Shown: positions 55,803 through 64,000 of the stretch, in pieces
Position numbering within the stretch: position 1 is the first letter of the stretch
Layout of the letters: the number at the start of each line of letters is the position of its first letter
Assembly (NCBI GenBank): GCA_014843695.1
Contig: CM026387.1
Coordinates: 65,238,015 to 65,302,014, forward strand
DNA length: 64,000 bases
DNA from: Archivesica marissinica
Lineage: Eukaryota; Mollusca; Bivalvia; Venerida; Vesicomyidae
Direction: 5' to 3'
The notes under the pieces: generated by a model
What the model saw: the letters and a program-made list of their open reading frames with translations, nothing else
The model's database searches: none
What the model was told of the DNA's origin: nothing
Translations under genes and position numbers: made by a program

Positions 55803-57185
55803 TATACAGTCAAACCTGTGTTAGTGGTCACCAATTAACCCTTTCCTTCATAGAGATTTAGGTTAATATACTATTATATCTCCATACAAACGACAGCTAT
55901 TTAGCTATCATGCAGTGGATAAGTAGTCGCCATATATATCCCACCCATATATATCCCAACTCCATAGATATTACTGGAACTACATAGAGATTTATGTTAA
56001 TATACTATTATATCTCCATACAAACGACAGCCATTTAGCTATCATGCAGTGGATAAGTAGTCGCCATATATATCCCACCTCCATAGATATTACTGGGACT
56101 ACATAGAGATTCAGGTTAATATACTATTATATCTCCATACAAACGACAGCCATTTAGCTATCATGCAGTGGATAAGTAGTCGCCATATATATCCCACCTC
56201 CATAGATATTACTGGGACTACATAGAGATTTATGTTAATATACTATTATATCTCCATACAAACGACAGCCATTTAGCTATCATGCAGTGGATAAGTAGTC
56301 GCCATATCTATCCCACCTCCATAGATATTACTGGGACTACATAGAGATTTATGGTAATATACTATTATATCTCCATACAAACGACAGCCATTTAGCTATC
56401 ATGCAGTGGATAAGTAGTCGCCATATCTATCCCACCTCCATAGATATTACTGGAACTACATAGAGATTTATGGTAATATACTATTATATCTCCATACAAA
56501 CGACAGCCATTTAGCTATCATGCAGTGGATAAGTAGTCGCCATATCTATCCCACCTCCATAGATATTACTGGAACTACATAGAGATTTATGGTAATATAC
56601 TATTATATCTCCATACAAACGACAGCCATTTAGCTATCATGCAGTGGATAAGTAGTCGCCATATCTATCCCACCTCCATAGATATTACTGGAACTACATA
56701 GAGATTTATGGTAATATACTATTATATCATCATACAAAGGACAGCCATTTAGCTATCATGTAGTGGATAAGTAGTCGCCATATCTATCCCACCTCCATAG
56801 ATATTACTGGGACTACATAGAGATTCAGGTTAATATACTATTATATCTCCATACAACCGACAGCCATTTAGCTATCATGCAGTGGATAAGTAGTCGCCAT
56901 ATCTATCCCACCTCCATAGATATTACTGGAACTACATAGAGATTTATGTTAATATACTATTATATCTCCATACAAATGACAGCCATTTAGCTATCATGCA
57001 GCGGATAAGTAGTCGCCATATCTATCCCAACTCCATAGATATTACTGGGACTACATGAGATTCTGGCCATTATTATGAACATTATCGATGTATGTCGTAT
57101 TGGTAATGGCGTCGAGAGGTGTTTCTATGAGGGAGTGTTAAGCAGCTAGTTTCCAGATTGCCAATGTGTTGTTTTATTATACATT
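55803..57185. mobile_element. TA-flanked element broken by a minisatellite
   Basis: The left part ACAGTCAAACCTGTGTTAGT (55805 on) and the right part TTAAGCAGCTAGTTTCCAG...TGTTGTTTTATTATACATTT (57138 on) belong to the CAGTCAAACCTGT family. The 119-bp array lies between them. Confidence 0.55.
55856..57060 (+). repeat. 119-bp tandem array
   Basis: About ten copies of a 119-bp unit with CGACAGCCATTTAGCTATCA and AGTAGTCGCCATATCTATCC. It has the longest unit in the window; copies are more than 95% alike by eye. Confidence 0.95.
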
Positions 57186-57240
57186 TGAGATCTACACAGA
57201 TGGGAATGATGGAATTTGCCCACTTTCATAATAAACTGTT

Positions 57241-57445
57241 ATTCGAACACTATGTTGTGAAATCTTTTCACAATGTTCCTGTCGCAATGTGTGACTAATT
57301 TGCAGAAACAATCAACTACATGTATAATTCAAACACTATGTTGTGAAATCTTTTCACAATGTTCCTGTCGCAATGTGTGACTAATTTGCAGAAACAATCA
57401 ACTACATGTATAATTCAAACACTATGTTGTGAAGGCTTTCTCCGG
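57241..57445 (+). repeat. 86-bp tandem repeat
   Basis: Two full copies and a partial third (starts near 57241, 57327, 57413) with ACACTATGTTGTGAAATC and GTGTGACTAATTTGCAGAAA. Confidence 0.92.
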
Positions 57446-57577
57446 TGTGTTTTCATGCATGTCATGAAATGAGAGAATAAAAGATATTTGACTTTGGCAA
57501 TGTGTTTTGAATTAACATGTCACTATGTGGCATATGGCAGTGTATAATTGACATATACCTGTAGACTCCTGATCCAA

Positions 57578-57861
57578 CAGACTGATCTGTAGCCCAGTGG
57601 TAAAACGCTGGACTGGTAATCCAGGGATCGTAGGTTCGATCCCCCGTCTGACCCTAATAAAATTAACAGTCTTTCAGATGGGACGTTAAACCGAGGTCTC
57701 GTGTCGGTGCTTTACACCATGCACGTAAAAGATCCAGAGGAGACTCTGTAATGGGTCTCTGTCTGTATCATTGCACTATCCTCCAAACATCTAAAATGAC
57801 TAATCTCTTCAGGAGGCGTCGCTCATATGGGCATCCGGTAGCGACGATAAATAAACGTAAA
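57578..57861 (+). mobile_element. SINE-C copy before exon 20
   Basis: Full-length copy: the head GACTGATCTGTAGCCCAGTG, stem-loop CTGGACTGGTAATCCAG, B-box GGTTCGATCCCCC, and tail GCGACGATAAATAAACG. It ends 44 bp before the exon 20 acceptor. Confidence 0.92.
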
Positions 57862-57905
57862 AACAAACAATGTGTTTATCACATTTAGTGACTTGTAATT
57901 TGCAG

Positions 57906-57985
57906 AGACTGGCAGAAATAGCTCACACACTACTGAAGTTGGCCCCGTATGATCCTGAAACTATGGGCTGTGCCGGCCTACAAAG
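57906..57985 (+). CDS. UNC80: UNC80 exon 20 of window (last seen)
   Basis: Acceptor GTAATTTGCAG, donor CAAAG|GTAAGA, leaving two bases of a split Arg. The product RLAEIAHTLLKLAPYDPETM matches human RLAEIAHSLLKLAPYDTQTM. The next expected sequence (a YIMEMLP-like exon) was not found up to 64000, so the following intron is at least 6 kb. A SINE-C copy ends about 45 bp upstream. Confidence 0.96.
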
Positions 57986-58101
57986 GTAAGAAAAGATGTT
58001 ATACAGAGAAACCCCCTCTAAACCAAACTATCACAAGTGTACAATACAATATTCTGAGTCAGTTTCATATTTGATTAAGACAAGTTGCTGTTCGATTTAC
58101 A

Positions 58102-58238
58102 GGCCCGAGGTTATAAAACTTTTCTCAGATCTCAAACTAGAGCTCAAGAAATTTGATTGGTTATTTGCTCATGGCTCAACCAATCAGAAACTCGAGACTG
58201 AGTTTTTGATTGGAGAAAAGTTTTATAACCTCCAGGCC
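58102..58238. mobile_element. Small transposon, GGCC..GGTTATAAAAC family
   Basis: Inverted ends GGCCCGAGGTTATAAAACTT and AAGTTTTATAACCTCCAGGCC-like, with ATTTGATTGGTT and AACCAATCAGAAA in the centre. Confidence 0.85.
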
Positions 58239-58376
58239 AGGTGTATATTACAGTTGAAACTGCACATATATTTAATAAAATCTGTTCCATATTCAGAACC
58301 GAGTGGTTTCGGTTTGCAGAGGTTTTTTTTACAATGATCAAAAGAAGGGAAAAATTCAGGACTAAGAAATGTGTTC

Positions 58377-58640
58377 AGTTTGGAGTGAATTCCAGTTTAA
58401 AGTGAATTCCAGATTAGAATGAATTCCAATTTGGAGTGAATTCCAGTTTAGAGTGAATTCCAGATTAGAATGAATTCCAGTTTAGATTGAATTCCAGATT
58501 AGAGTGAATTCCAGTTTAGAGTGAATTCCAGTTTAGAGTGAATTCCAGTTTAGAGTGGTTCCGGTTTGGAGTAAATTCCAGTTTAGAGTGGTTCCGGTTT
58601 GGAGTGAATTCCAGTTTAGAGTGGTTCTGGTTTGGAGGGG
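58377..58640 (+). repeat. 17-bp minisatellite
   Basis: About 15 copies of GAGTGAATTCCAGTTTA, with later GTGGTTCCGGTTTG variants. Confidence 0.9.
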
Positions 58641-59040
58641 TTGTTTCACTGTACTAGTGTTTAAATAGGACAATGAGAGAAAGACTGCAATGATGTGTGT
58701 ATACCAGTCTTTCTAATGGGACTATAAACCAGGGTGTCACATTCAGAAAGCTATTTCCACACAATTTCAGGTTGTTCAATCAATCGTCGCACATTAAGAT
58801 AGCATTGATCAGTTTATGACCCTTATTGATATTGAGGTCAGAGGTATAGGTCACGGTGATCGTGTCACCCTGGAATTTCTTTGATGTTTTTTTACCATAT
58901 CTCGTACTATCTCGCGACTTATGTTCAAAGGATTATGGTATAACCAGTAATTGTGCTTCCCTACAACATTGGACCATCTGCTATACTTATAATACCAGAA
59001 ACAACATCACTTGATTCATTTCAAATTTCATGTTGTAATT
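58641..59040. other. Intronic DNA, nothing recognised
   Basis: I looked here for the next UNC80 exon and found no conserved sequence or element. Confidence 0.45.
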
Positions 59041-60440
59041 GCGTTAAGCACTTGGGTAGCCTACTGTGTTAAGCACTTGGGTGGCCTACTGCGTTAAGCA
59101 CTTGGGTGGCCTACTGTGTTAAGCACTTGGGTAGCCTACTGTGTTAAGCACTTGGGTGGCCTACTGCGTTAAGCACGTGGGTAGCCTACTGCATTAAGCA
59201 CTTGGGTAGCCTACTGTGTTAAGCACTTGGGTGGCCTATTGCATTACGCACTTGGGTAGCCTACTGCATTAAGCACTTGGGTAGCCTACTGCATTAAGCA
59301 CTTGGGTGGCCTACTGCGTTAAGCACTTGGGTAGCCTACTGCATTAAGCACTTGGGTGGCCTACTGCGTTAAGCACTTGGGTGGCCTACTGCGTTTAGCA
59401 CTTGGGTGGCCTACTGCGTTAAGCACTTGGGTGGCCTACTGCGTTAAGCACTTGGGTAGCCTACTGCATTACGCACTTTGGTGGCCTACTGCATTAAGCA
59501 CTTGGGTGGCCTACTGCATTAAGCACTTGGGTGGCCTACTGCGTTAAGCACTTGGGTGGCCTACTGCATTAAGCACTTGGGTGGCCTACTGCGTTAAGCA
59601 CTTGGGTGGCCTACTGCGTTAAGCACTTGGGTGGCCTACTGCATTAAGCACTTGGGTGGCCTACTGCGTTAAGCACTTGGGTGGCCTACTGCGTTAAGCA
59701 CTTGGTTGGCCTACTGCGTTAAGCACTTGGGTGGCCTACTGCATTAAGCACTTGGGTGGCCTACTGCATTAAGCACTTGGGTGGCCTACTGCATTAAGCA
59801 CTTGGGTAGCCTACTACGTTTAGCACTTGGGTGGCCTACTGCATTAAGCACTTGGGTGGCCTACTGCGTTAAGCACTTGGGTAGCCTACTGCATTAAGCA
59901 CTTGGGTGGCCTACTGCGTTAAGCACTTGGGTGGCCTACTGCGTTTAGCACTTGGGTGGCCTACTGCGTTAAGCACTTGGGTGGCCTACTGCGTTAAGCA
60001 CTTGGGTAGCCTACTGCATTATGCACTTTGGTGGCCTACTGCATTAAGCACTTGGGTGGCCTACTGCATTAAGCACTTGGGTGGCCTACTGCGTTAAGCA
60101 CTTGGGTGGCCTACTGCATTAAGCACTTGGGTGGCCTACTGCGTTAAGCACTTGGGTGGCCTACTGCGTTAAGCACTTGGGTGGCCTACTGCATTAAGCA
60201 CTTGGGTGGCCTACTGTGTTAAGCACTTGGGTGGCCTACTGCGTTAAGCACTTGGTTGGCCTACTGCGTTAAGCACTTGGGTGGCCTACTGCATTAAGCA
60301 CTTGGGTGGCCTACTGCATTAAGCACTTGGGTGGCCTACTGCATTAAGCACTTGGGTAGCCTACTACGTTTAGCACTTGGGTGGCCTACTGCATTAAGTA
60401 CTTGGGTAGCCTACTGCGTTTAGCACTTGGGTGGCCTACT
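59041..60440 (+). repeat. 25-bp minisatellite, left block
   Basis: About 56 copies of CTTGGGTGGCCTACTGCGTT plus AAGCA. A block of about 500-550 bp at 59341 is repeated almost exactly at 59891, showing recent duplication of 22 units at once. Confidence 0.97.
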
Positions 60441-60516
60441 GACCGACCAACACATATATTCATCAATATTACAACTTAATATTCATATAATTTATGGTCA
60501 TAATACATTTCATATA
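60441..60516 (+). repeat. 76-bp flank, left copy
   Basis: Unique sequence from GACCGACCAACACATATATT to ACATTTCATATA. It is repeated exactly at 63567-63642 after the right array block. The LINE begins immediately after it. Confidence 0.93.
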
Positions 60517-62545
60517 GATAGATAGTTTATTTTCAAATTCAATAAGCCAGAGGCCCATGAGAACATACAACAAACATAAACATATATATTATACAGTATA
60601 CAGTGACGCAACAAGATGACAATAACACAGTGACAATGCATACAATCAGTGGCAGAAATATTTATAACTCTCATGCAGTGTACTCAAACCGTAATGCTCA
60701 TAGTTTCATACAACACCCAAAATATGCATAGTCATGCGGAGAAGGTGTTAACTATACAAAAATCAATTCAAGTATTAATTCGGTGGTGCATTGCATAATA
60801 ATATATAGATTTAGAATAGGTACTTTAAATTATTTCATTAAACCTTTACATCAGCATGTACAATGTGTAAAATGTATAAGCACTACTTATGTAGCTCGGG
60901 CCTTAAACAAAACAGTTTCAGCAATTCATATGCAATGTACTGATTGACTTTAACTGAAATGTATAGGCATCTATGCATAGTCATGACAAGTGTATATTGT
61001 AACTGTAATATGGTCATACATAAATAATAATTTAAAGACGTAATGGCATATATATATTGATTCAAGATGCATGCAATATTGTACAAAATAGCACATAATT
61101 ATATAATAATTTGCACTCAGATGAAACATAATAATTAGTCAGCATATCAATTCTGACCGTAACTCAAAAGCTTTATAAATGAATACACTTAGTTTCTTGA
61201 TAACAGACAGATTTTTACTATCAAAAAGTGTTTGCCATTTATACATACTCGGATTAAACCAATAGTACCTTGAAATGTATTTATTTCGTAGATCATTATA
61301 TAAGGAACATTCAATGAGAAAATGGTACTCGTCTTCGAGTTTATCACATGAAATGCATTTACGTTCCTCACGCGGAATGCTGTGTGAACGGTGCCATCTA
61401 CCAGTTTCAATAGAAAGGTTATGGGAGGACAACAACAGTCTTGTCATTGCTACTCTATATTTGGATGGTAAGTCGCACTTCAGATAATACTGAAAATCAA
61501 ATGAGACAACAGATTTGTAAAAAGTACTACGGGATGAATTTTCTATCCTCGAGTTCCAGTTTTGCATACTTGTATCACGTAACCGCTGTTTAAAAAGGCT
61601 GATAAAAGCGCTCACATTACCGACACTCTGTGCTAACCAGACCTCACGAAATCCTAAAGTGGACAGTAAATTTTGCAAAAGTGTAACCCATGAAACTTTG
61701 TTGGGATAAATGTCGGCGTCGGCCTTTAATATTTCGTAAACAAGTTTACAATACTTCAAATCACTAGTACATGTAATTTTTATCCAATACTTAACAATTC
61801 TAACGTAACGGTTAAATGACAAATCAAAACGATTTAAGGCGCCATATATAAAATCATTTTGTGTGGAACGTTTCACTAGTAAAATACGTTTACAGTACTG
61901 AGTATGCACCCGTTCAATGTTATTAGCTTTATGAAAACCCCATACCTCGCAAGAATAGTTTAAAATTGATGAAATAAGTTTATCAAAAAGGTCAATTTTG
62001 TGTTTAACAGTAACATTTGGAAAATTGTATAAATACTTGTTAAGTTTAAAAATGGCTTTCTGTGCTTTAGATGAAAGATTCACTTGTGCTTCGCTAAACG
62101 ACCCACCTTGAGTAAAAACAATACCTAAATATGAAAACGATTTAATGATTTCAATTGTTTCGCCATTAAATATAAAATTTAAATTCCGAGGTAAAATACC
62201 GCCTTTTCTGAAAACAACAACCTTTGTTTTTTGAACATTAATTTTCAATTTCCACCTATTACAGTAACCATACAAAATATTTAGACCGTGTTGTAAGCCG
62301 TCCGCAGACTCTGAAAAAATAACAATGTCATCTGCATATAATAAAATGAAAAGTTTTGTCATGTACATTTCTATGCCCTTAAATCCATTTAATACCATAT
62401 GTTCTTCAAGATCATTTAAAAACATAACAAATACGAAAGGCGATAAAGATTCACCTTGGCGCACACCTAAATAACAAGTGAAATCATTACTAAGAGTGTT
62501 ATTAAAACAAACACATGATTTAGCATGCAAATACATACTTTTCAA
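60517..62545 (-). mobile_element. 5'-truncated LINE (non-LTR retrotransposon)
   Basis: On the minus strand the element runs from 62545, inside the reverse transcriptase domain, to a 3' untranslated part ending TATCTATC at 60517. The 5' end is missing (no endonuclease and no first RT motifs), as expected of incomplete reverse transcription. Its borders are sharp: array sequence on one side and the 76-bp flank on the other. About 1.1 kb is duplicated around it. Confidence 0.88.
61139..62545 (-). CDS. LINE reverse transcriptase, C-terminal 468 codons
   Basis: The protein copies the retroelement RNA into DNA at the target site. Visible: GVRQGESLSPFVFVMFLNDL (residues 27-46), the catalytic YADD (70-73), then WKLKINVQKTKVVVF. 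This is followed by the long C-terminal region, with a Cys/His zinc-binding motif CISCDKLEDEYHFLIEC (about 397-413). It ends at a proper stop. No internal stop or frameshift is seen over 468 codons, so the insertion is young. There is no real start codon: the frame opens at the truncation point with a TTG next to a stop from the flank. The clade is not determined. It resembles the LINE proteins common in molluscs (recalled). Confidence 0.88.
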   Translation of the reverse strand: MKSMYLHAKSCVCFNNTLSNDFTCYLGVRQGESLSPFVFVMFLNDLEEHMVLNGFKGIEMYMTKLFILLYADDIVIFSESADGLQHGLNILYGYCNRWKLKINVQKTKVVVFRKGGILPRNLNFIFNGETIEIIKSFSYLGIVFTQGGSFSEAQVNLSSKAQKAIFKLNKYLYNFPNVTVKHKIDLFDKLISSILNYSCEVWGFHKANNIERVHTQYCKRILLVKRSTQNDFIYGALNRFDLSFNRYVRIVKYWIKITCTSDLKYCKLVYEILKADADIYPNKVSWVTLLQNLLSTLGFREVWLAQSVGNVSAFISLFKQRLRDTSMQNWNSRIENSSRSTFYKSVVSFDFQYYLKCDLPSKYRVAMTRLLLSSHNLSIETGRWHRSHSIPREERKCISCDKLEDEYHFLIECSLYNDLRNKYISRYYWFNPSMYKWQTLFDSKNLSVIKKLSVFIYKAFELRSELIC

Positions 62546-63566
62546 TTAAGCACTTGGTTGGCCTACTGCGTTAAGCACTTGGGTGGCCTACTGTGTTAAG
62601 CACTTGGGTAGCCTACTGCATTAAGCACTTGGGTAGCCTACTGCATTAAGCACTTGGGTAGCCTACTGCGTTAAGCACTTGGGTGGCCTACTGCATTTAG
62701 CACTTGGGTGGCCTACTGCGTTTAGCACTTGGGTGGCCTACTGCGTTAAGCACTTGGGTGGCCTACTGCGTTAAGCACTTGGGTAGCCTACTGCATTACG
62801 CACTTGGGTGGCCTACTGCATTAAGCACTTGGGTGGCCTACTGTGTTAAGCACTTGGGTGGCCTACTGCGTTAAGCACTTGGGTAGCCTACTGCATTACG
62901 CACTTGGGTGGCCTACTGCATTAAGCACTTGGGTGGCCTACTGCATTAAGCATTTGGGTAGCCTACTGCGTTAAGCACTTGGGTGGCCTACTGCTTTTAG
63001 CACTTGGGTGGCCTACTGCGTTAAGCACTTGGGTGGCCTACTGCATTAAGCACTTGGGTGGCCTACTGCATTAAGCACTTGGGTGGCCTACTGCGTTAAG
63101 CACTTGGGTGGCCTACTGCATTAAGCACTTGGGTGGCCTACTGCATTAAGCACTTGGGTGGCCTACTGCATTAAGCACTTGGGTGGCCTACTGCGTTAAG
63201 CACTTGGGTGGCCTACTGCGTTAAGCACTTGGGTGGCCTACTGCTTAAGCACTTGGGTGGCCTACTGCATTAAGCACTTGGGTGGCCTACTGCGTTAAGC
63301 ACTTGGGTGGCCTACTGCGTTAAGCACTTGGGTGGCCTACTGCATTAAGCACTTGGGTGGCCTACTGCGTTAAGCACTTGGTTGGCCTACTGCGTTAAGC
63401 ACTTGGGTGGCCTACTGCATTAAGCACTTGGGTGGCCTACTGCATTAAGCACTTGGGTGGCCTACTGCGTTAAGCACTTGGGTGGCCTACTGCGTTTAGC
63501 ACTTGGGTGGCCTACTGCGTTAAGTACTTGGGTAGCCTACTGCGTTTAGCACTTGGGTGGCCTACT
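62546..63566 (+). repeat. 25-bp minisatellite, right block
   Basis: About 41 copies of the same 25-bp unit as 59041-60440, with the same rare variants (CTTGGTTGG, AAGTACTTGG) and the same ending CCTACTGACC. Confidence 0.97.
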
Positions 63567-63642
63567 GACCGACCAACACATATATTCATCAATATTACAA
63601 CTTAATATTCATATAATTTATGGTCATAATACATTTCATATA
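63567..63642 (+). repeat. 76-bp flank, right copy
   Basis: Identical by eye to 60441-60516. After it the sequence continues TATTCGAC, which is the probable original neighbour. Confidence 0.93.
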
Positions 63643-63677
63643 TATTCGACAATAATATTTACCAATGTCATGTGACA

Positions 63678-63839
63678 CTATTTAGAGGTTATTAAACCGC
63701 GGAGCCGTTTAATAACTTCTTTATTGCATACATAGCCGTATGTTTCTTCTGCTGTTATTTGCTTATTTCGCTCAGATATTTTACCGTCAAGGGACAACAA
63801 TCTGTCAGACAACGACTTTAGTGTTGCTTTGGCGGCCAT
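63678..63839 (-). CDS. Small open frame, 53 codons, unknown
   Basis: It starts AAACATGGCC, a good eukaryotic start context, and encodes MAAKATLKSLSDRLLSLDGK, a charged helical stretch ending LRGLITSK. Composition looks protein-like rather than repetitive. It could be the first coding exon of something on the minus strand, or part of a repeat. The surrounding sequence (CCGCGGAGCCG palindrome) hints at a mobile element. Function unknown. Confidence 0.25.
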   Translation of the reverse strand: MAAKATLKSLSDRLLSLDGKISERNKQITAEETYGYVCNKEVIKRLRGLITSK

Positions 63840-64000
63840 GTTTACACAATGTAGTTACTATGTTGTTGCTACCTGTGACACGTGCTCGTGATTTGATCTC
63901 GGCGCGCGATATATATAATATATATAATATCCGATATTGGCCCGGCAGAGCCGAAAATCAAGATATATTGCTCGCGTCGACCAGATATTTTGCTTTTCTA

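Larger units (their letters stand above)
5296..57985 (+). other. UNC80: UNC80 gene, internal part (20 exons)
   Basis: UNC80 is a very large (about 3,250 residues in human) HEAT/armadillo-like scaffold of the neuronal NALCN sodium-leak channel complex, where it bridges the channel and UNC79. Twenty exons with AG/GT borders join without a frame break into about 782 codons. From memory of human UNC80, the joined product runs colinearly from just before its LASRRLS region to the residues before YIMEMLP. No block in between is missing, so I believe no exon has been skipped. There are no transmembrane segments; the exons encode helical, leucine-rich scaffold sequence. Introns reach 7.8 kb (25201-33019) and 9.3 kb (33128-42446) and are dominated by minisatellites and small transposons. 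The start and stop codons and the promoter are outside the window. UNC79 was considered, but the motifs fit UNC80. Confidence 0.93.

Noticed and set aside
441..57861. tRNA genes at the heads of the SINEs
   Set aside because: The tRNA-like parts are diverged, lack paired acceptor stems and are fused to conserved SINE bodies and tails present in many copies.
57986..64000. Next UNC80 exon (YIMEMLP-like)
   Set aside because: No matching sequence with splice borders was found; it presumably lies downstream.

Overview
This window is eukaryotic, almost certainly invertebrate animal DNA. It holds the middle-to-late part of one large, intron-rich gene on the + strand. Twenty consecutive exons between 5296 and 57985 join in frame into about 782 codons. 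Their order and content match the C-terminal half of UNC80, the large scaffold subunit of the NALCN sodium-leak channel complex. The match was made from memory of the human protein, with diagnostic stretches such as HFLEKLT, FKDLKQTLKKEQC, ELFGLDTL, FYILHRKPF, CVTVVVYSPDSFRS and LLKLAPYDPETM. Upstream and downstream exons lie outside the window. I see no second host gene with confidence. The short-interspersed elements, the retrotransposon type and the heavy minisatellite load are what I would expect of a bivalve mollusc. That assignment is inference.

Layout: 1-5295 is an upstream intron (fragmentary mobile elements, a hairpin and a 22-bp G-rich minisatellite). From 5296 to 57985, exons of 45-220 bp are separated by introns that are mostly tandem repeats and small transposons. 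From 57986 on is another intron, with a 25-bp minisatellite interrupted by a 5'-truncated LINE (60517-62545, minus strand). Coding sequence is only about 2.35 kb of 64 kb. By my count tandem repeats make up roughly 45% of the window, in about 25 unrelated families with units of 15-119 bp. The largest is a 7.3-kb array of a 28-bp unit that fills most of one intron (33133-40452).

Mobile elements: at least six tRNA-derived SINE families (called A-F here), several families of small inverted-repeat transposons (TTAA-flanked, TA-flanked, and a GGCC...GGTTATAAAAC family) and LINE pieces. One spot (19877-20940) is a stack of at least five elements inserted into one another, readable through their target-site duplications.

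Most interesting: three of the minisatellites contain real UNC80 splice junctions. The donor of exon 3 is copied about 14 times (13457-14134). The acceptors of exons 7 and 15, with the first bases of those exons, are copied several times upstream of the true exon (21340-21731 and 47968-48225). In addition, a 2.6-kb minisatellite (29720-32395) appears to have grown from the end of a small transposon, and the LINE is flanked by about 1.1 kb of duplicated sequence. No bacterial-type operon, CRISPR array or new enzyme system is present. The long open frames in the arrays are products of repeat units divisible by three.
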